DNA from: a virus
Strand: one strand, 5' to 3'
Virus record (IMG/VR): IMGVR_UViG_3300029953_000151
Coordinates: 1-24,714 of that record
Length of the DNA: 24,714 bases
In this document: in pieces, positions 7,588-14,771 of the stretch
Layout: every line of letters starts with the position of its first letter
Numbering within the stretch: the stretch's first letter is position 1
The notes under the pieces: generated by a model
The model's database searches: none
What the model saw: only the letters and a program-made list of their open reading frames with translations
Told to the model about the DNA's origin: nothing
Position numbers and translations under genes: made by a program

Positions 7588-7830
7588 ATGAAAGAGATTG
7601 GGATTTGGCAGCACCAATTCGACGAGATTTTCAGGAAACTTCCCCCGCATAAGAGAAAACTTCCCGATCCACAATATCGGGTGGGTCAGTTGTCAATGCA
7701 AATTGGCGACGAACTTATTGTGTTTGTTGACAGACATCTGGTCTGCGGAGAACTTAAACCTCAATTTATGCCAGTGCTTGATCTGGAAGTAGATGAGGCC
7801 GTTAGAAAAGAGATGCAGACGAATTACTAA
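7588..7830 (+). CDS. Hypothetical protein, 80 aa
   Basis: The reading frame is open back to a GTG at 7552, but that would translate through the palindrome. The ATG at 7588, behind AAGGAGGAGAGG, is the real start. The product has a basic N-terminal helix (EIFRKLPPHKRKLP) and then strands (ELIVFVDRHLVCGEL), like a compact alpha/beta domain. No family is recognised. It is flanked on both sides by palindrome copies, so it may be regulated separately from the terminase operon. Confidence 0.62.
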   Translation: MKEIGIWQHQFDEIFRKLPPHKRKLPDPQYRVGQLSMQIGDELIVFVDRHLVCGELKPQFMPVLDLEVDEAVRKEMQTNY

Positions 7831-7833
7831 CCA

Positions 7834-7848
7834 TTCCCAATTTTGGAG
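7834..7848. repeat. Intergenic palindrome copy C (degenerate)
   Basis: TTCCCAATTTTGGAG matches copy B except at the first and fifth bases. The right arm TTTTGGAG is intact and the left arm has one mismatch. It lies 3 nt after the previous stop and ends 16 nt before the ATG at 7865, the same spacing as copies A and B. This common spacing supports it as a true member. Confidence 0.7.
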
Positions 7849-7864
7849 TTAGAGGAGGAAAAAG

Positions 7865-8131
7865 ATGAAACTGAGCGAGATGCAAATGGGGTTCGGAAGT
7901 ACATGGTGGGGACTCGACAAGCCAAAGATACTTGCCGGAAAGAAAGCCGGTGAGTATTTCAGGAGACAGTTGAGGACCAGATTCAGCCCAGGATACGAAA
8001 CTTTTAACGGAGTAGAGATACAAGACGATGATTCTCTACCAGACGATTTGATCCGGTTTGTGGCAACTGGGAATGGATCACACGCAGGAGAAACATACGA
8101 CGTAGTTATCGAGGAGGAGAAAAATGGGTGA
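7865..8131 (+). CDS. Hypothetical protein, 88 aa
   Basis: It starts behind AGAGGAGG, 16 nt after palindrome copy C. The N-terminus has Gly/Trp residues (GFGSTWWGL), then a basic helix (KAGEYFRRQLRTRF) and an acidic C-terminal half ending in EEEKNG. No motif identifies it. It overlaps the next gene by 8 nt, so the two are probably translated together. Confidence 0.62.
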   Translation: MKLSEMQMGFGSTWWGLDKPKILAGKKAGEYFRRQLRTRFSPGYETFNGVEIQDDDSLPDDLIRFVATGNGSHAGETYDVVIEEEKNG

Positions 8132-8348
8132 AAAGAAGTTGTACGCTGTTCGACCAAAGGACACGCCTGGAGGGTTTATAGGTCTAACAGAATGCGCCGA
8201 AGTTGAAGTATCTGAAATATGCCGTGAGTGCTGGAATAGAGGGGTTATCTGGCATGTGCATGGAGATATTGAGGAGCATCGTGGTTCCGATTCGTTTAAG
8301 AAGAATCGGATAACAGGAAAAGATGGTTTTGCAAATCTAACGATCTGA
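8124..8348 (+). CDS. Hypothetical protein, 74 aa
   Basis: The start lies within the end of the previous gene behind GAGGAGGAG. The middle holds C-x2-C with nearby histidines (ICRECWNRGVIWHVHGD, residues 32-48), which could bind a metal. It is short, soluble and of no recognised family. The next gene follows after 11 nt with its own strong ribosome binding site. Confidence 0.6.
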   Translation: MGEKKLYAVRPKDTPGGFIGLTECAEVEVSEICRECWNRGVIWHVHGDIEEHRGSDSFKKNRITGKDGFANLTI

Positions 8349-8359
8349 GGAGGAGAAAG

Positions 8360-8995
8360 ATGCCAGTATTGAAGACGGAATTTAGTTGCCCCAAGTGCAA
8401 GCGTGAGACGGGCAAAGCGAACCAGATTTCAGCCGCCGAGGGCAGGTTGGTCTGCCCAGCTAATTCAAACCACAGATGGGAAGACACGGTGGCTTTCTAC
8501 GCAGATGGTCCGCAGATGGAGTTCAAGGTAGAACCAGCCAAGTTCCCCCCGGTGGAGGGACAGGCGCCAATCACTCTGAAGATTCCTCTCCGGATCAAGA
8601 CGGAACTGGCGGCTCGGTGGGGGACGGACGAGGCGGTTTCAGCCAAGGTTTCGGACGTGCTTTTGCAGTTGGTAGACGGTGACGTAATGATTGTCGGGGA
8701 GACGGACATGAACCGGCTTTCCGAGCGGCTGGGCCAAAAGTTTGCAAATTCCAGTGAACTTGTTGGCGTGGTATGGGCTAAGATGTGTAAAGTGGATGAG
8801 GCCAAGGCTGAGGCTACGGCGGCCATGGAAGACCTGAAGGCATACGAGAGCCGTTCACCGGGGCGGGTTGTGGTAGACCTCGGTGACCAGTACGAGGCCG
8901 CTAAAGACAAGGCGAAGAACTCAGAGCCTCCCATGCCCCTCAAGGTGTGGGTTGAGGATCGGATTCAGATGGTCATTCGAGAGAACTGGGTTTAA
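8360..8995 (+). CDS. Hypothetical protein with N-terminal zinc-finger motif, 211 aa
   Basis: It starts behind GAGGAGGAG. Residues 10-38 form a C-x2-C ... C-x5-H arrangement (CPKC at 10-13, Cys32, His38), typical of a small zinc ribbon. A Pro-rich linker (55-70), a beta-rich centre (PITLKIPLRIK and VDGDVMIVGE) and a helical C-terminal half follow. The position directly before the portal suggests a packaging or head-related role, but the ribbon could equally mean nucleic-acid binding. The portal ribosome binding site overlaps its stop. No family name is assigned. Confidence 0.65.
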   Translation: MPVLKTEFSCPKCKRETGKANQISAAEGRLVCPANSNHRWEDTVAFYADGPQMEFKVEPAKFPPVEGQAPITLKIPLRIKTELAARWGTDEAVSAKVSDVLLQLVDGDVMIVGETDMNRLSERLGQKFANSSELVGVVWAKMCKVDEAKAEATAAMEDLKAYESRSPGRVVVDLGDQYEAAKDKAKNSEPPMPLKVWVEDRIQMVIRENWV

Positions 8996-9007
8996 GGACG
9001 GTCCAAG

Positions 9008-10840
9008 GTGATAGAAGACTTCCCGGAGATAAGGCCGAAGCCGGACGAGGACGACAAACGAACCACCTCGCGCCGGGAGTATTACACCCAACTCAACGAC
9101 TGGTGTGATGCGGCCGTAGAGGAAGGGACAGCCCTTCAAGAGAACGTCCCCGAACTCAAGGACATTCAAAACGCCCTCGACTATCTGGTAGGGATGCAGT
9201 GGAAGGATGCCATGCCTTCCTACCGGGCGAAGCCGGTATCCAATGAGTTCCTGTCGATGTTTTGGGAGACGATTGGGCTCATCACGGATATTCGTCCCAC
9301 CTCTCACATCGTCGATATAGCCAACGACGGAAAATACTCTGACATTCAGAAGATTCTCAACAACCTCAACAAAGGGTGGGTATCGACCTCCGGGTACGAG
9401 CGCCGGATGGCGTTCTGCATTATGTGGGCGATGTTCACTTCGGCGCCGGCCAAACTCTATTGGAATCCGTTTGCTAGGGGAGACAGCGGAGATCCCGAAG
9501 ATGGAGACTTGGCGCTTGAAGCCCTGCCGCCAAGCTCGATTCTGCGGTTGGGGATGGGCGACGACCTTCAGGAAGATGAGTGTGTTGTCTACCGGAGGAT
9601 GCGGACGCTGGCGTGGATTCGGCGGGCCTACCCGACAATGGGAAAGTACGTCCAAGCCGAAGAGACGAAAAGCCGGTACACGATTGATGTTCAGAGTCCC
9701 ATCGGGGTCAGCCCGCAGTTGTATCCCCCGTTATCGCCGGGTATGAAGAGACTCTTGGGAGCCGGGGACAAGACCTCCTATGAAAGCAACTTCCCCCAGG
9801 CCGAGGTGCAGGAGTTCCATCGGAAAGACGATTCGATCAATGAAGGCCGCGAGCAAGTTTGGATGGGGCCGAAGGGGGCTGCATGGGGATATTGGGTCAA
9901 GCCGGGAAAGAAACTGTATCCCCGCGGCAGAATCTTCATTCGCTCTAACCGAGTGACGCTGTACGATTATCCTTCCCCCTACTACCACCGCAAGAAGCCT
10001 TTTGCCTCACTCGGGCTCTATGGAGTCCCGTGGCAGCAGTACGCATTGAGCGTAGTGAAGCCGTGGATGAGCCAGCAGGATATTCTCAACCAGATGATGT
10101 CGGGGATGCTTCAGACGGTGAAGAAGGCCATCAGTCCAGCCCTGATGGCGGCCAAGAGCGCAATCAATCCGGCCGCAATGAAGGCGATCGACAGTTCCAA
10201 GCCGAACCTGAAGATCACCTACAGCCAGAACGCCCCACATCCTCCTTCGTGGCAGGCGCCCCCAGTTCTACCCACCTACGTCTTGCAAATCTACACGCAG
10301 ATCCTCCAGTCGATGAAGCAGAGTTCCGGCGCCTCGGCCGTGGGAGATGCTCTTGGGAAGAAGCAGGTTCCTTCAGGAGACTCCCTCGACAAGATCCAGA
10401 TGGCAAAAAACACGCCAATCCGCGTGATGGGCCGAAGCGTCGAATGGTTCAATGACGACATTGGCCAGCAGTGGGTCGCGGATGCTTTGCAGTTCTATGA
10501 TGCGGGTCGCAGGATGGAGTTGCTTGGAATGGCCGGGCTCACAAAGGAAGACATGGACGACAGGCCGGGGTCGTTGATCCCGGACGGCATTCAGTCGGAG
10601 TCGTTTGTAAGAAGGTTCCACTTCAGAACAGAACGTGGAACGCTACTCCATGTTGAGCAGCAGGAACGTCTCCCCATCGCCTTCCAACTTCGCAAGGGGC
10701 GTGATCTGTCGAGGAGGCAGGTATTCAAGATTCTGAAGTGGAACATCAACGAGCAGGAGAACAATGAAGAGTTGAAGGAAGAGGCCGCGGCGATGGCCCA
10801 AGCTCAGGCCGGCGCACCACCGAAGGGCGGGCACAAGTGA
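9008..10840 (+). CDS. Portal protein, 610 aa
   Basis: The portal forms the dodecameric ring through which DNA enters and leaves the head. The call rests on length, on order (terminase, portal, scaffold, capsid), and on the pattern of podovirus-type portals. That pattern is an N-terminal region with Trp/Tyr-rich helices (ALDYLVGMQW), a wing region (200-340) and a long helical stem segment (PWMSQQDILNQMMSGMLQTV). After it comes the Gly/Ser/Pro loop before the long crown helix (QSSGASAVGDALGKKQVPSG). The C-terminus is Ala/Gln-rich and basic. The start is GTG behind AAGGA, right after the upstream stop. Its stop overlaps the GTG of the next small gene. No break is seen. Confidence 0.9.
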   Translation: MIEDFPEIRPKPDEDDKRTTSRREYYTQLNDWCDAAVEEGTALQENVPELKDIQNALDYLVGMQWKDAMPSYRAKPVSNEFLSMFWETIGLITDIRPTSHIVDIANDGKYSDIQKILNNLNKGWVSTSGYERRMAFCIMWAMFTSAPAKLYWNPFARGDSGDPEDGDLALEALPPSSILRLGMGDDLQEDECVVYRRMRTLAWIRRAYPTMGKYVQAEETKSRYTIDVQSPIGVSPQLYPPLSPGMKRLLGAGDKTSYESNFPQAEVQEFHRKDDSINEGREQVWMGPKGAAWGYWVKPGKKLYPRGRIFIRSNRVTLYDYPSPYYHRKKPFASLGLYGVPWQQYALSVVKPWMSQQDILNQMMSGMLQTVKKAISPALMAAKSAINPAAMKAIDSSKPNLKITYSQNAPHPPSWQAPPVLPTYVLQIYTQILQSMKQSSGASAVGDALGKKQVPSGDSLDKIQMAKNTPIRVMGRSVEWFNDDIGQQWVADALQFYDAGRRMELLGMAGLTKEDMDDRPGSLIPDGIQSESFVRRFHFRTERGTLLHVEQQERLPIAFQLRKGRDLSRRQVFKILKWNINEQENNEELKEEAAAMAQAQAGAPPKGGHK

Positions 10841-11007
10841 GTGATTCTGACATCAGTAAGAAGGTAGCCGAGCAGGAGATTCCGAAGATTCTAGCTGCGA
10901 TCCAGTCCGCGATCGAGGCGAAAAAGAAGTGGACACTCGTAGTCGAGGGCAGCGACAACGGGGGAATCTTGGACATTCAACTTACGCAGAAGAAGTCGTT
11001 CAAGTAG
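10837..11007 (+). CDS. Small hypothetical protein after the portal, 56 aa
   Basis: A 56-codon frame starts with GTG in a GTGA overlap with the portal stop and is therefore likely translated by coupling. The product is a charged helix (KKVAEQEIPKILAAIQSAIE) followed by a strand pair (KWTLVVEGSDNGGILDIQLT), a sensible small alpha/beta fold. It ends only 3 nt before the stop of the antisense endonuclease gene. Small genes between portal and scaffold are common in phages. Function unknown. Confidence 0.6.
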   Translation: MSDSDISKKVAEQEIPKILAAIQSAIEAKKKWTLVVEGSDNGGILDIQLTQKKSFK

Positions 11008-11010
11008 GGG

Positions 11011-11523
11011 CTACCCAAAACAGACAAAGTCTCCATGACACGCCGCTGCCGTGTAGCAATATGCAAGGTAAGCCTCATAGCTTGTCTTGTAGTAGCCAAG
11101 AGACTTATTCTTTCCATTTATTTTGATTTGCGCTCTCCACAATTTGCATGATTGGACATAAGATACCCCTTTGTATCCGCTAGAATTATCCAATCTTTTC
11201 CCTTGATTATGCTGTTGATCGTGCTTGTCTGACAGACGGATGTTTTTATCGGTATTATCGAGAGTTCGATTGTGGTCAACGTGATCTCCCTCAATCGGAT
11301 TTCCGTAATTTAACCCAAGAAAATCGCGGTGCATATAGATCATATAGCGATCTCCATTAGGGAGAACGTCCATTCGTGCAGCGTAAAATTTCCTAGAAAG
11401 TCTATTCCAGTGCGCAAACCACTTAAAATGAATTGCACGATCGTACCGATGAGGACTAACGTAGCAAATCTGACCCTTTGTTAGCTTGATAATGCGGTAT
11501 TCTACTTGGGGTGGGGTTGTCAT
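11011..11523 (-). CDS. HNH homing endonuclease with AP2-like DNA-binding domain, 170 aa
   Basis: Homing endonucleases cut DNA that lacks their gene and so spread it by repair. Residues 78-96 carry the HNH core (GDHVDHNRTLDN, with His81, His84 and Asn94 of NIR). Residues 115-160 match the AP2-type tail (SGYKGVSYVQSCKLWRAQI, then LGYYKTSYEAYLAYCYTAA). The start has AAGGAG 6 nt upstream. It lies antisense to all head genes, between the portal-linked gene and the capsid-side genes, with only 3 nt between convergent stops. Its base composition is more AT-rich than its neighbours, as expected for a recently acquired free-standing element. It is intact as read. Confidence 0.9.
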   Translation of the reverse strand: MTTPPQVEYRIIKLTKGQICYVSPHRYDRAIHFKWFAHWNRLSRKFYAARMDVLPNGDRYMIYMHRDFLGLNYGNPIEGDHVDHNRTLDNTDKNIRLSDKHDQQHNQGKRLDNSSGYKGVSYVQSCKLWRAQIKINGKNKSLGYYKTSYEAYLAYCYTAAACHGDFVCFG

Positions 11524-11625
11524 GAATCGCTCCTTCTAAGCGGTTTTGGCCTCGCCGGGGCAGCAACCCCGACAACCCCATCATACCCCCTCTACAATAA
11601 AAATCAACATCCATTCATTTTCCGC

Positions 11626-11654
11626 TTGACGAAGTTCTTTGAACGGATAATGAT
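11626..11654 (+). promoter_or_regulatory. Candidate sigma70-type promoter upstream of the head genes
   Basis: TTGACG (11626-11631) and AATGAT (11649-11654) are separated by 17 nt, in an AT-rich pocket after the endonuclease gene. A GATAAT word also lies at 11646-11651 but at too short a spacing. The predicted transcript would start near 11661 and meet the hairpins and terminator at 11675-11732. Confidence 0.4.
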
Positions 11655-11660
11655 TGCGGT

Positions 11661-11733
11661 AGAGGCAAGTGAAAGGACCACTGAGAAATCAGCCCGGTCC
11701 AATCGGCCGCATCCTTAGGGGTGCGGCTTTTTG
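11661..11733 (+). ncRNA. Candidate small RNA or attenuated leader
   Basis: Between the candidate promoter and the terminator lie about 70 nt that fold well. GGACC (11675-11679) pairs with GGTCC (11696-11700), enclosing CTGA/TCAG closed by a GAAA tetraloop (11685-11688). The terminator hairpin then follows at 11706-11732. This is the architecture of a short structured RNA or of a leader whose termination controls entry into the capsid operon. The ends are estimates. Confidence 0.35.
11706..11732 (+). terminator. Rho-independent terminator
   Basis: A 9-bp stem, GCCGCATCC (11706-11714) with GGGTGCGGC (11719-11727) containing one G-U pair, has a TTAG loop and is followed by five T (11728-11732). 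It separates the portal/endonuclease segment from the capsid-side genes on the + strand. Confidence 0.7.
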
Positions 11734-11854
11734 CGTCTAGGGTCCACGAATCCTTCCCGTGGAGCAACCCTGGTTGGAGGACCGCCTTCGAGCAATCGAG
11801 GGTCAAAACCCAGGCTGAAGGCCGCAAGGCTGAAGGCCGGAAAGGATCTACCCA

Positions 11855-11914
11855 ATGGCAAAGCGTGGCAAGGGCCGGAAGCACAAGGGCGGACGCAAGT
11901 CGGGCCGCAAGTAA
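11855..11914 (+). CDS. Tiny highly basic peptide, 19 aa
   Basis: A 20-codon frame starts 8 nt after AAAGGA. Ten of 19 residues are Lys or Arg, plus one His, with Gly between. Its end (GGRKSGRK) closely resembles the end of the 50-aa basic protein at 16418-16570 (GGRKSSKR). That similarity plus the ribosome binding site argue that it is translated. It is preceded by a 13-nt direct repeat (AGGCTGAAGGCCG at 11812-11824 and 11827-11839). It may bind DNA or RNA non-specifically. It is very short, so it could also be a remnant of a longer gene. Confidence 0.4.
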   Translation: MAKRGKGRKHKGGRKSGRK

Positions 11915-11939
11915 TCAGGGCAACCTGAAGGCAGTGAAC

Positions 11940-11965
11940 GAGGGGCGGTAACCACTCCGCTCCTC
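11940..11965 (+). other. Intergenic hairpin
   Basis: GAGGGGCGG (11940-11948) pairs with CCGCTCCTC (11957-11965), nine pairs including one G-U, with an 8-nt loop. It lies in the 77-nt gap before the 65-aa gene at 11992. No T-run follows, so it is not a classical terminator. It could be a processing or stability hairpin. Confidence 0.4.
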
Positions 11966-11991
11966 CACAACATCGCAAGGGGAGCAACCCG

Positions 11992-12189
11992 ATGGCAAAG
12001 CGCACAGGGATGGCCGAGACGATTGAGCAAGGCCACTACATTCATACCTCCGCCCCCAAGTTGGGCAAGGGAACCTTCGATCAGGTGGGAACATTCATCG
12101 ACGAAGGCGAGATGACGACCACGACTCCGAAGGGTACGAGCGTCAACGTGAAGACCGGAAAGCTCCAGAACAACGAGAACGGATTCTAG
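11992..12189 (+). CDS. Hypothetical protein, 65 aa
   Basis: The start follows GGGGAG (11980-11985). The product is Thr/Gly-rich with a basic N-terminus (MAKRTG, echoing the MAKRG of the 19-aa peptide) and a likely beta-strand body (TFIDEGEMTTTTPKGTSVNV). No family is recognised. The place between portal and scaffold suggests a small head-associated protein. Confidence 0.6.
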   Translation: MAKRTGMAETIEQGHYIHTSAPKLGKGTFDQVGTFIDEGEMTTTTPKGTSVNVKTGKLQNNENGF

Positions 12190-12192
12190 CTT

Positions 12193-12522
12193 ATGCCTCC
12201 AATGACACAGCCGCCGATGGCGCCGGACGTACAGGCTCAGATGGGACCAGGGCCGGCATTTGGCGCTCTGGCTGGACAGGCCCAGGCTCAAGCGGGGAAG
12301 AGTCCGGTCGAGACCGCGGTAATGACCGTGGAGAAGATCCTCTCCGGGATTCAGGATGAAGCGATGCGCCCCTTCATCCAAAAGGCAATCGCCACTCTGA
12401 AGGTAGGGTTGGCGCAGTCGGCGCAAAAGCAACCACAGTCGGCCGGTATGGGAGCCCCACCTCCGGGTGGCGGTCCTCCGCAGATACCGACGCCACCGAC
12501 GCCGGGGCAGATGCCGGCGTAG
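12193..12522 (+). CDS. Pro/Gln/Met-rich hypothetical protein, 109 aa
   Basis: It starts 3 nt after the previous stop with only a weak ribosome binding site, so coupling is probable. Both ends are Pro/Gly/Gln-rich and probably disordered. The centre (residues 38-78, PVETAVMTVEKILSGIQD and on) is an amphipathic helix pair. Short proteins of this type commonly sit just before the scaffold in podovirus-like phages, but I cannot assign a specific role. Confidence 0.6.
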   Translation: MPPMTQPPMAPDVQAQMGPGPAFGALAGQAQAQAGKSPVETAVMTVEKILSGIQDEAMRPFIQKAIATLKVGLAQSAQKQPQSAGMGAPPPGGGPPQIPTPPTPGQMPA

Positions 12523-12608
12523 GGCAACAATAACAGGTAAGCAGTCGGAAACGGCAGTCTTATCCGAAGCCCCGCGAAGCCCGAGAGGGAAGCGAGGAAG
12601 GATGCGAG

Positions 12609-13547
12609 ATGGCAGTCCAAACGTTTGATGAAATCATTGCAGCCGCGCAGCTTAGTGCTGAGGAACGCAAGCTCTTCGACAACACATTGCAGAAAGTCCC
12701 GGCTCTTAGAGAGGGTTTTCTTCGCCAAGACGACTACAGCCGAAACATCCAGAAGTTGAAGGGTCAAGAGAAGGAGTACACCGAAGCTCTTGACTACAAC
12801 AAGCGGATGAAGGCGTGGGCAGACGAGAAGGTTCCGATCTGGGAATCCCTAGTAGAAGCAGGGGTGATCGATGACGAATCGAAACCGTTATGGCCTGAAG
12901 AGAAGGCCCGGCTTGCAGAAGAACTCGAAGCAGCCAAGAAAGCAGCAGTTGGAGGCGACATGGACCCGGCAGAGTTGGACAAGCGCGTGAAGGCAATCGT
13001 GGCGGATTCGGGCTTAGCCCTGAACGCCGAGCAATACCGAAACCTGTATGCCAGCGAGGGCAAGAAGCTGGTAGAGGAGACGGTCAACGCAAAGTATGCG
13101 GAGTTCCAAAAGGACTTCAACGAGAAGACGATCCCCTTCACGACCGGATTCGCAACCTCTATGGCGATTGCGGCCGGCAAGTACGAGAAGGAAACCGGCA
13201 AGGAATTCACCGACGAGGACCAGAAGGCCGTTTTTGAACTGATGACGAAGGAGAAGGACTTCAATCCCCGGTCGGCTGTGACGAAGTACATGGAGCCCAT
13301 CGTCCGCGAGAAGAAGACGGCGGCTGAAATTGAGCGGCTGGCGGAAGAGAGGGCAGCAAAGATCATCGCCGAGCGCGGCGGGATGCCGGGCGGCGGCAGC
13401 GAAGGAAGTTATCCGACTGGCGGGGCCAGGGGCAGTCTGCAAAAGATGTTGGAAGATAGCGCGGCGGCCGAGGGTGATGTTGAATCCTTGGCAGCGGCGG
13501 CGGGAAGAACGGCTGCGGCTGAGTTGAGGGCGGCCGGAAAGTTTTAA
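12609..13547 (+). CDS. Probable capsid scaffolding protein, 312 aa
   Basis: Scaffolds guide capsid assembly and then leave the head. The call comes from position directly before the capsid gene and from composition: almost entirely helical, very rich in Glu, Lys and Ala, with coiled-coil-like stretches at about 95-115 and 225-260. The C-terminus is Gly/Ala-rich and helical with several Arg/Lys, as expected for a capsid-binding end. The start is preceded by AGGAAGGA. There is no protease-like motif, so a fused maturation protease is unlikely. No direct domain evidence beyond this pattern. Confidence 0.75.
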   Translation: MAVQTFDEIIAAAQLSAEERKLFDNTLQKVPALREGFLRQDDYSRNIQKLKGQEKEYTEALDYNKRMKAWADEKVPIWESLVEAGVIDDESKPLWPEEKARLAEELEAAKKAAVGGDMDPAELDKRVKAIVADSGLALNAEQYRNLYASEGKKLVEETVNAKYAEFQKDFNEKTIPFTTGFATSMAIAAGKYEKETGKEFTDEDQKAVFELMTKEKDFNPRSAVTKYMEPIVREKKTAAEIERLAEERAAKIIAERGGMPGGGSEGSYPTGGARGSLQKMLEDSAAAEGDVESLAAAAGRTAAAELRAAGKF

Positions 13548-13778
13548 GGCATTGAGGTAGGCGGGACACCTTGAGTTTCCGCACTGCATCTCCATAGGAA
13601 GCATGAAATCCATGCGGAGCCTTCAGGGATAGCAGGGGTGAGTCGGAAGAGAAGCCTCTCGGGGCGAAGCTCGGACGGCTAGGGCGACAACGGCGCAAGC
13701 CGAGGTTTTCAATCATCTCTGGCCCAAAAGGGCGACTCGGTAGAGCGAAAGCTACTCCGAAGAAAGCAAAGGTCTTCC
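13548..13778 (+). promoter_or_regulatory. Structured leader of the major capsid gene
   Basis: No gene is seen in this 231-nt gap. Close to the capsid gene are three short hairpins: CGGC/GCCG with a GCAA loop (13691-13702), GCCC/GGGC with AAAA (13722-13733), and AGC/GCT with a GAAA loop (about 13746-13755). A long untranslated leader before the most abundantly made protein suggests control of RNA stability or translation. No convincing promoter pair was found. Confidence 0.4.
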
Positions 13779-14747
13779 ATGCTAACCTGGAACGACGTAA
13801 GCGGCAAAACGAACGACTTGATCGTACCGATCATCACCGACAACGTGTTCAAGTCTTCGCCGGTATTCACCCGCCTCCGCAAAAAGCGGAGATTCGCATT
13901 TCCCGGCGGCTTGACCATTCGCCACAACATTATGTACGCGCCGCTGAAGGGCGGGTTCTTCCAGCGCGGCCAAGCCTTCGACACCTCGGCGGTGCAGACA
14001 GACACGGCGCTTCAGCTCAACCTGAAGTACGCCTACGTCAACATGACACTGTACGGCGTCGATCAAGTTCTCAACCGCGGCACCGAAGCGGCCATGAGCT
14101 ACGTCTCCTCGAAGATGGTCAACTCTTCGGGATCGATGGCTCAGATTCTCGGAACTTCGGTCTTTGGCGACGGCCAGGGTACGGTTACGTCCACACTGGA
14201 GCTTGACGGCTTCAAGGCCGCAGTTGACAGTGGGACAAACTATGCCACCTACGGCGGCATCACCCGGTCGGACATCTCCAGTTCGGCGAATGCTGGCATC
14301 AACTCCTACTATGCGGCGCCGGCGGCTTTCAACCTGTCAGTCATCCAGACGGCCTTCGGGGCAAGTTGGTTTGGGCAGGAGAAGCCGGACATGCTGGCGA
14401 CGACCCAGCCGGTGTGGGATGCTTTCTGGAACAAGCTCCAACCTCAGCAAAAGTTCAATGACGAGACCTCCGATGTGCATGTGGGGTTCAAGTCGTTCAA
14501 CTGGAACGGTGCTCAGGTGGTGGTTGACCAGTACCTCGCCACCAATGGAGGAGCGTACACGATGTTTGGGTTGAACACCAACTACATCTACCTGTACGTC
14601 TCCGACGTGCCGAAGTACCAGTTCGGTTTCACGGGCTGGAAAGAGGCCCAGAATACCGATGATGTCGCTGGGCAGTATATGTTCGGCGGCAACATGGTGG
14701 TTGCGGCGCCCCGTTTGATGTTCCAAGAGGCATTCTCCGCCCTGTAA
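13779..14747 (+). CDS. Major capsid protein, 322 aa
   Basis: The shell protein of the head, probably of the HK97 fold. Evidence is position after the scaffold and family-like features. These are an N-terminal segment with a basic stretch (RLRKKRRFAFPGG, residues 32-44), a long beta-rich body and an Ala/Gly-rich helix (TEAAMSYVSSKMV). Late phrases PDMLATTQPVWDAFWNKL and PQQKFND (residues 206-230) are typical of capsid proteins of this type. A weak ribosome binding site (AAAGG) precedes the ATG. It ends in a hydrophobic strand (MVVAAPRLMFQEAF). No break is seen, and it is followed after 24 nt by a virion-type gene. Confidence 0.88.
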   Translation: MLTWNDVSGKTNDLIVPIITDNVFKSSPVFTRLRKKRRFAFPGGLTIRHNIMYAPLKGGFFQRGQAFDTSAVQTDTALQLNLKYAYVNMTLYGVDQVLNRGTEAAMSYVSSKMVNSSGSMAQILGTSVFGDGQGTVTSTLELDGFKAAVDSGTNYATYGGITRSDISSSANAGINSYYAAPAAFNLSVIQTAFGASWFGQEKPDMLATTQPVWDAFWNKLQPQQKFNDETSDVHVGFKSFNWNGAQVVVDQYLATNGGAYTMFGLNTNYIYLYVSDVPKYQFGFTGWKEAQNTDDVAGQYMFGGNMVVAAPRLMFQEAFSAL

Positions 14748-14771
14748 TCGGGCTGAAAAGAGGAAACGGCA

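Noticed and set aside
11506-11718. A 70-codon + strand frame across the endonuclease start and promoter region
   Set aside because: No ribosome binding site, a translation without family features, and overlap with the antisense gene start and the hairpin unit.
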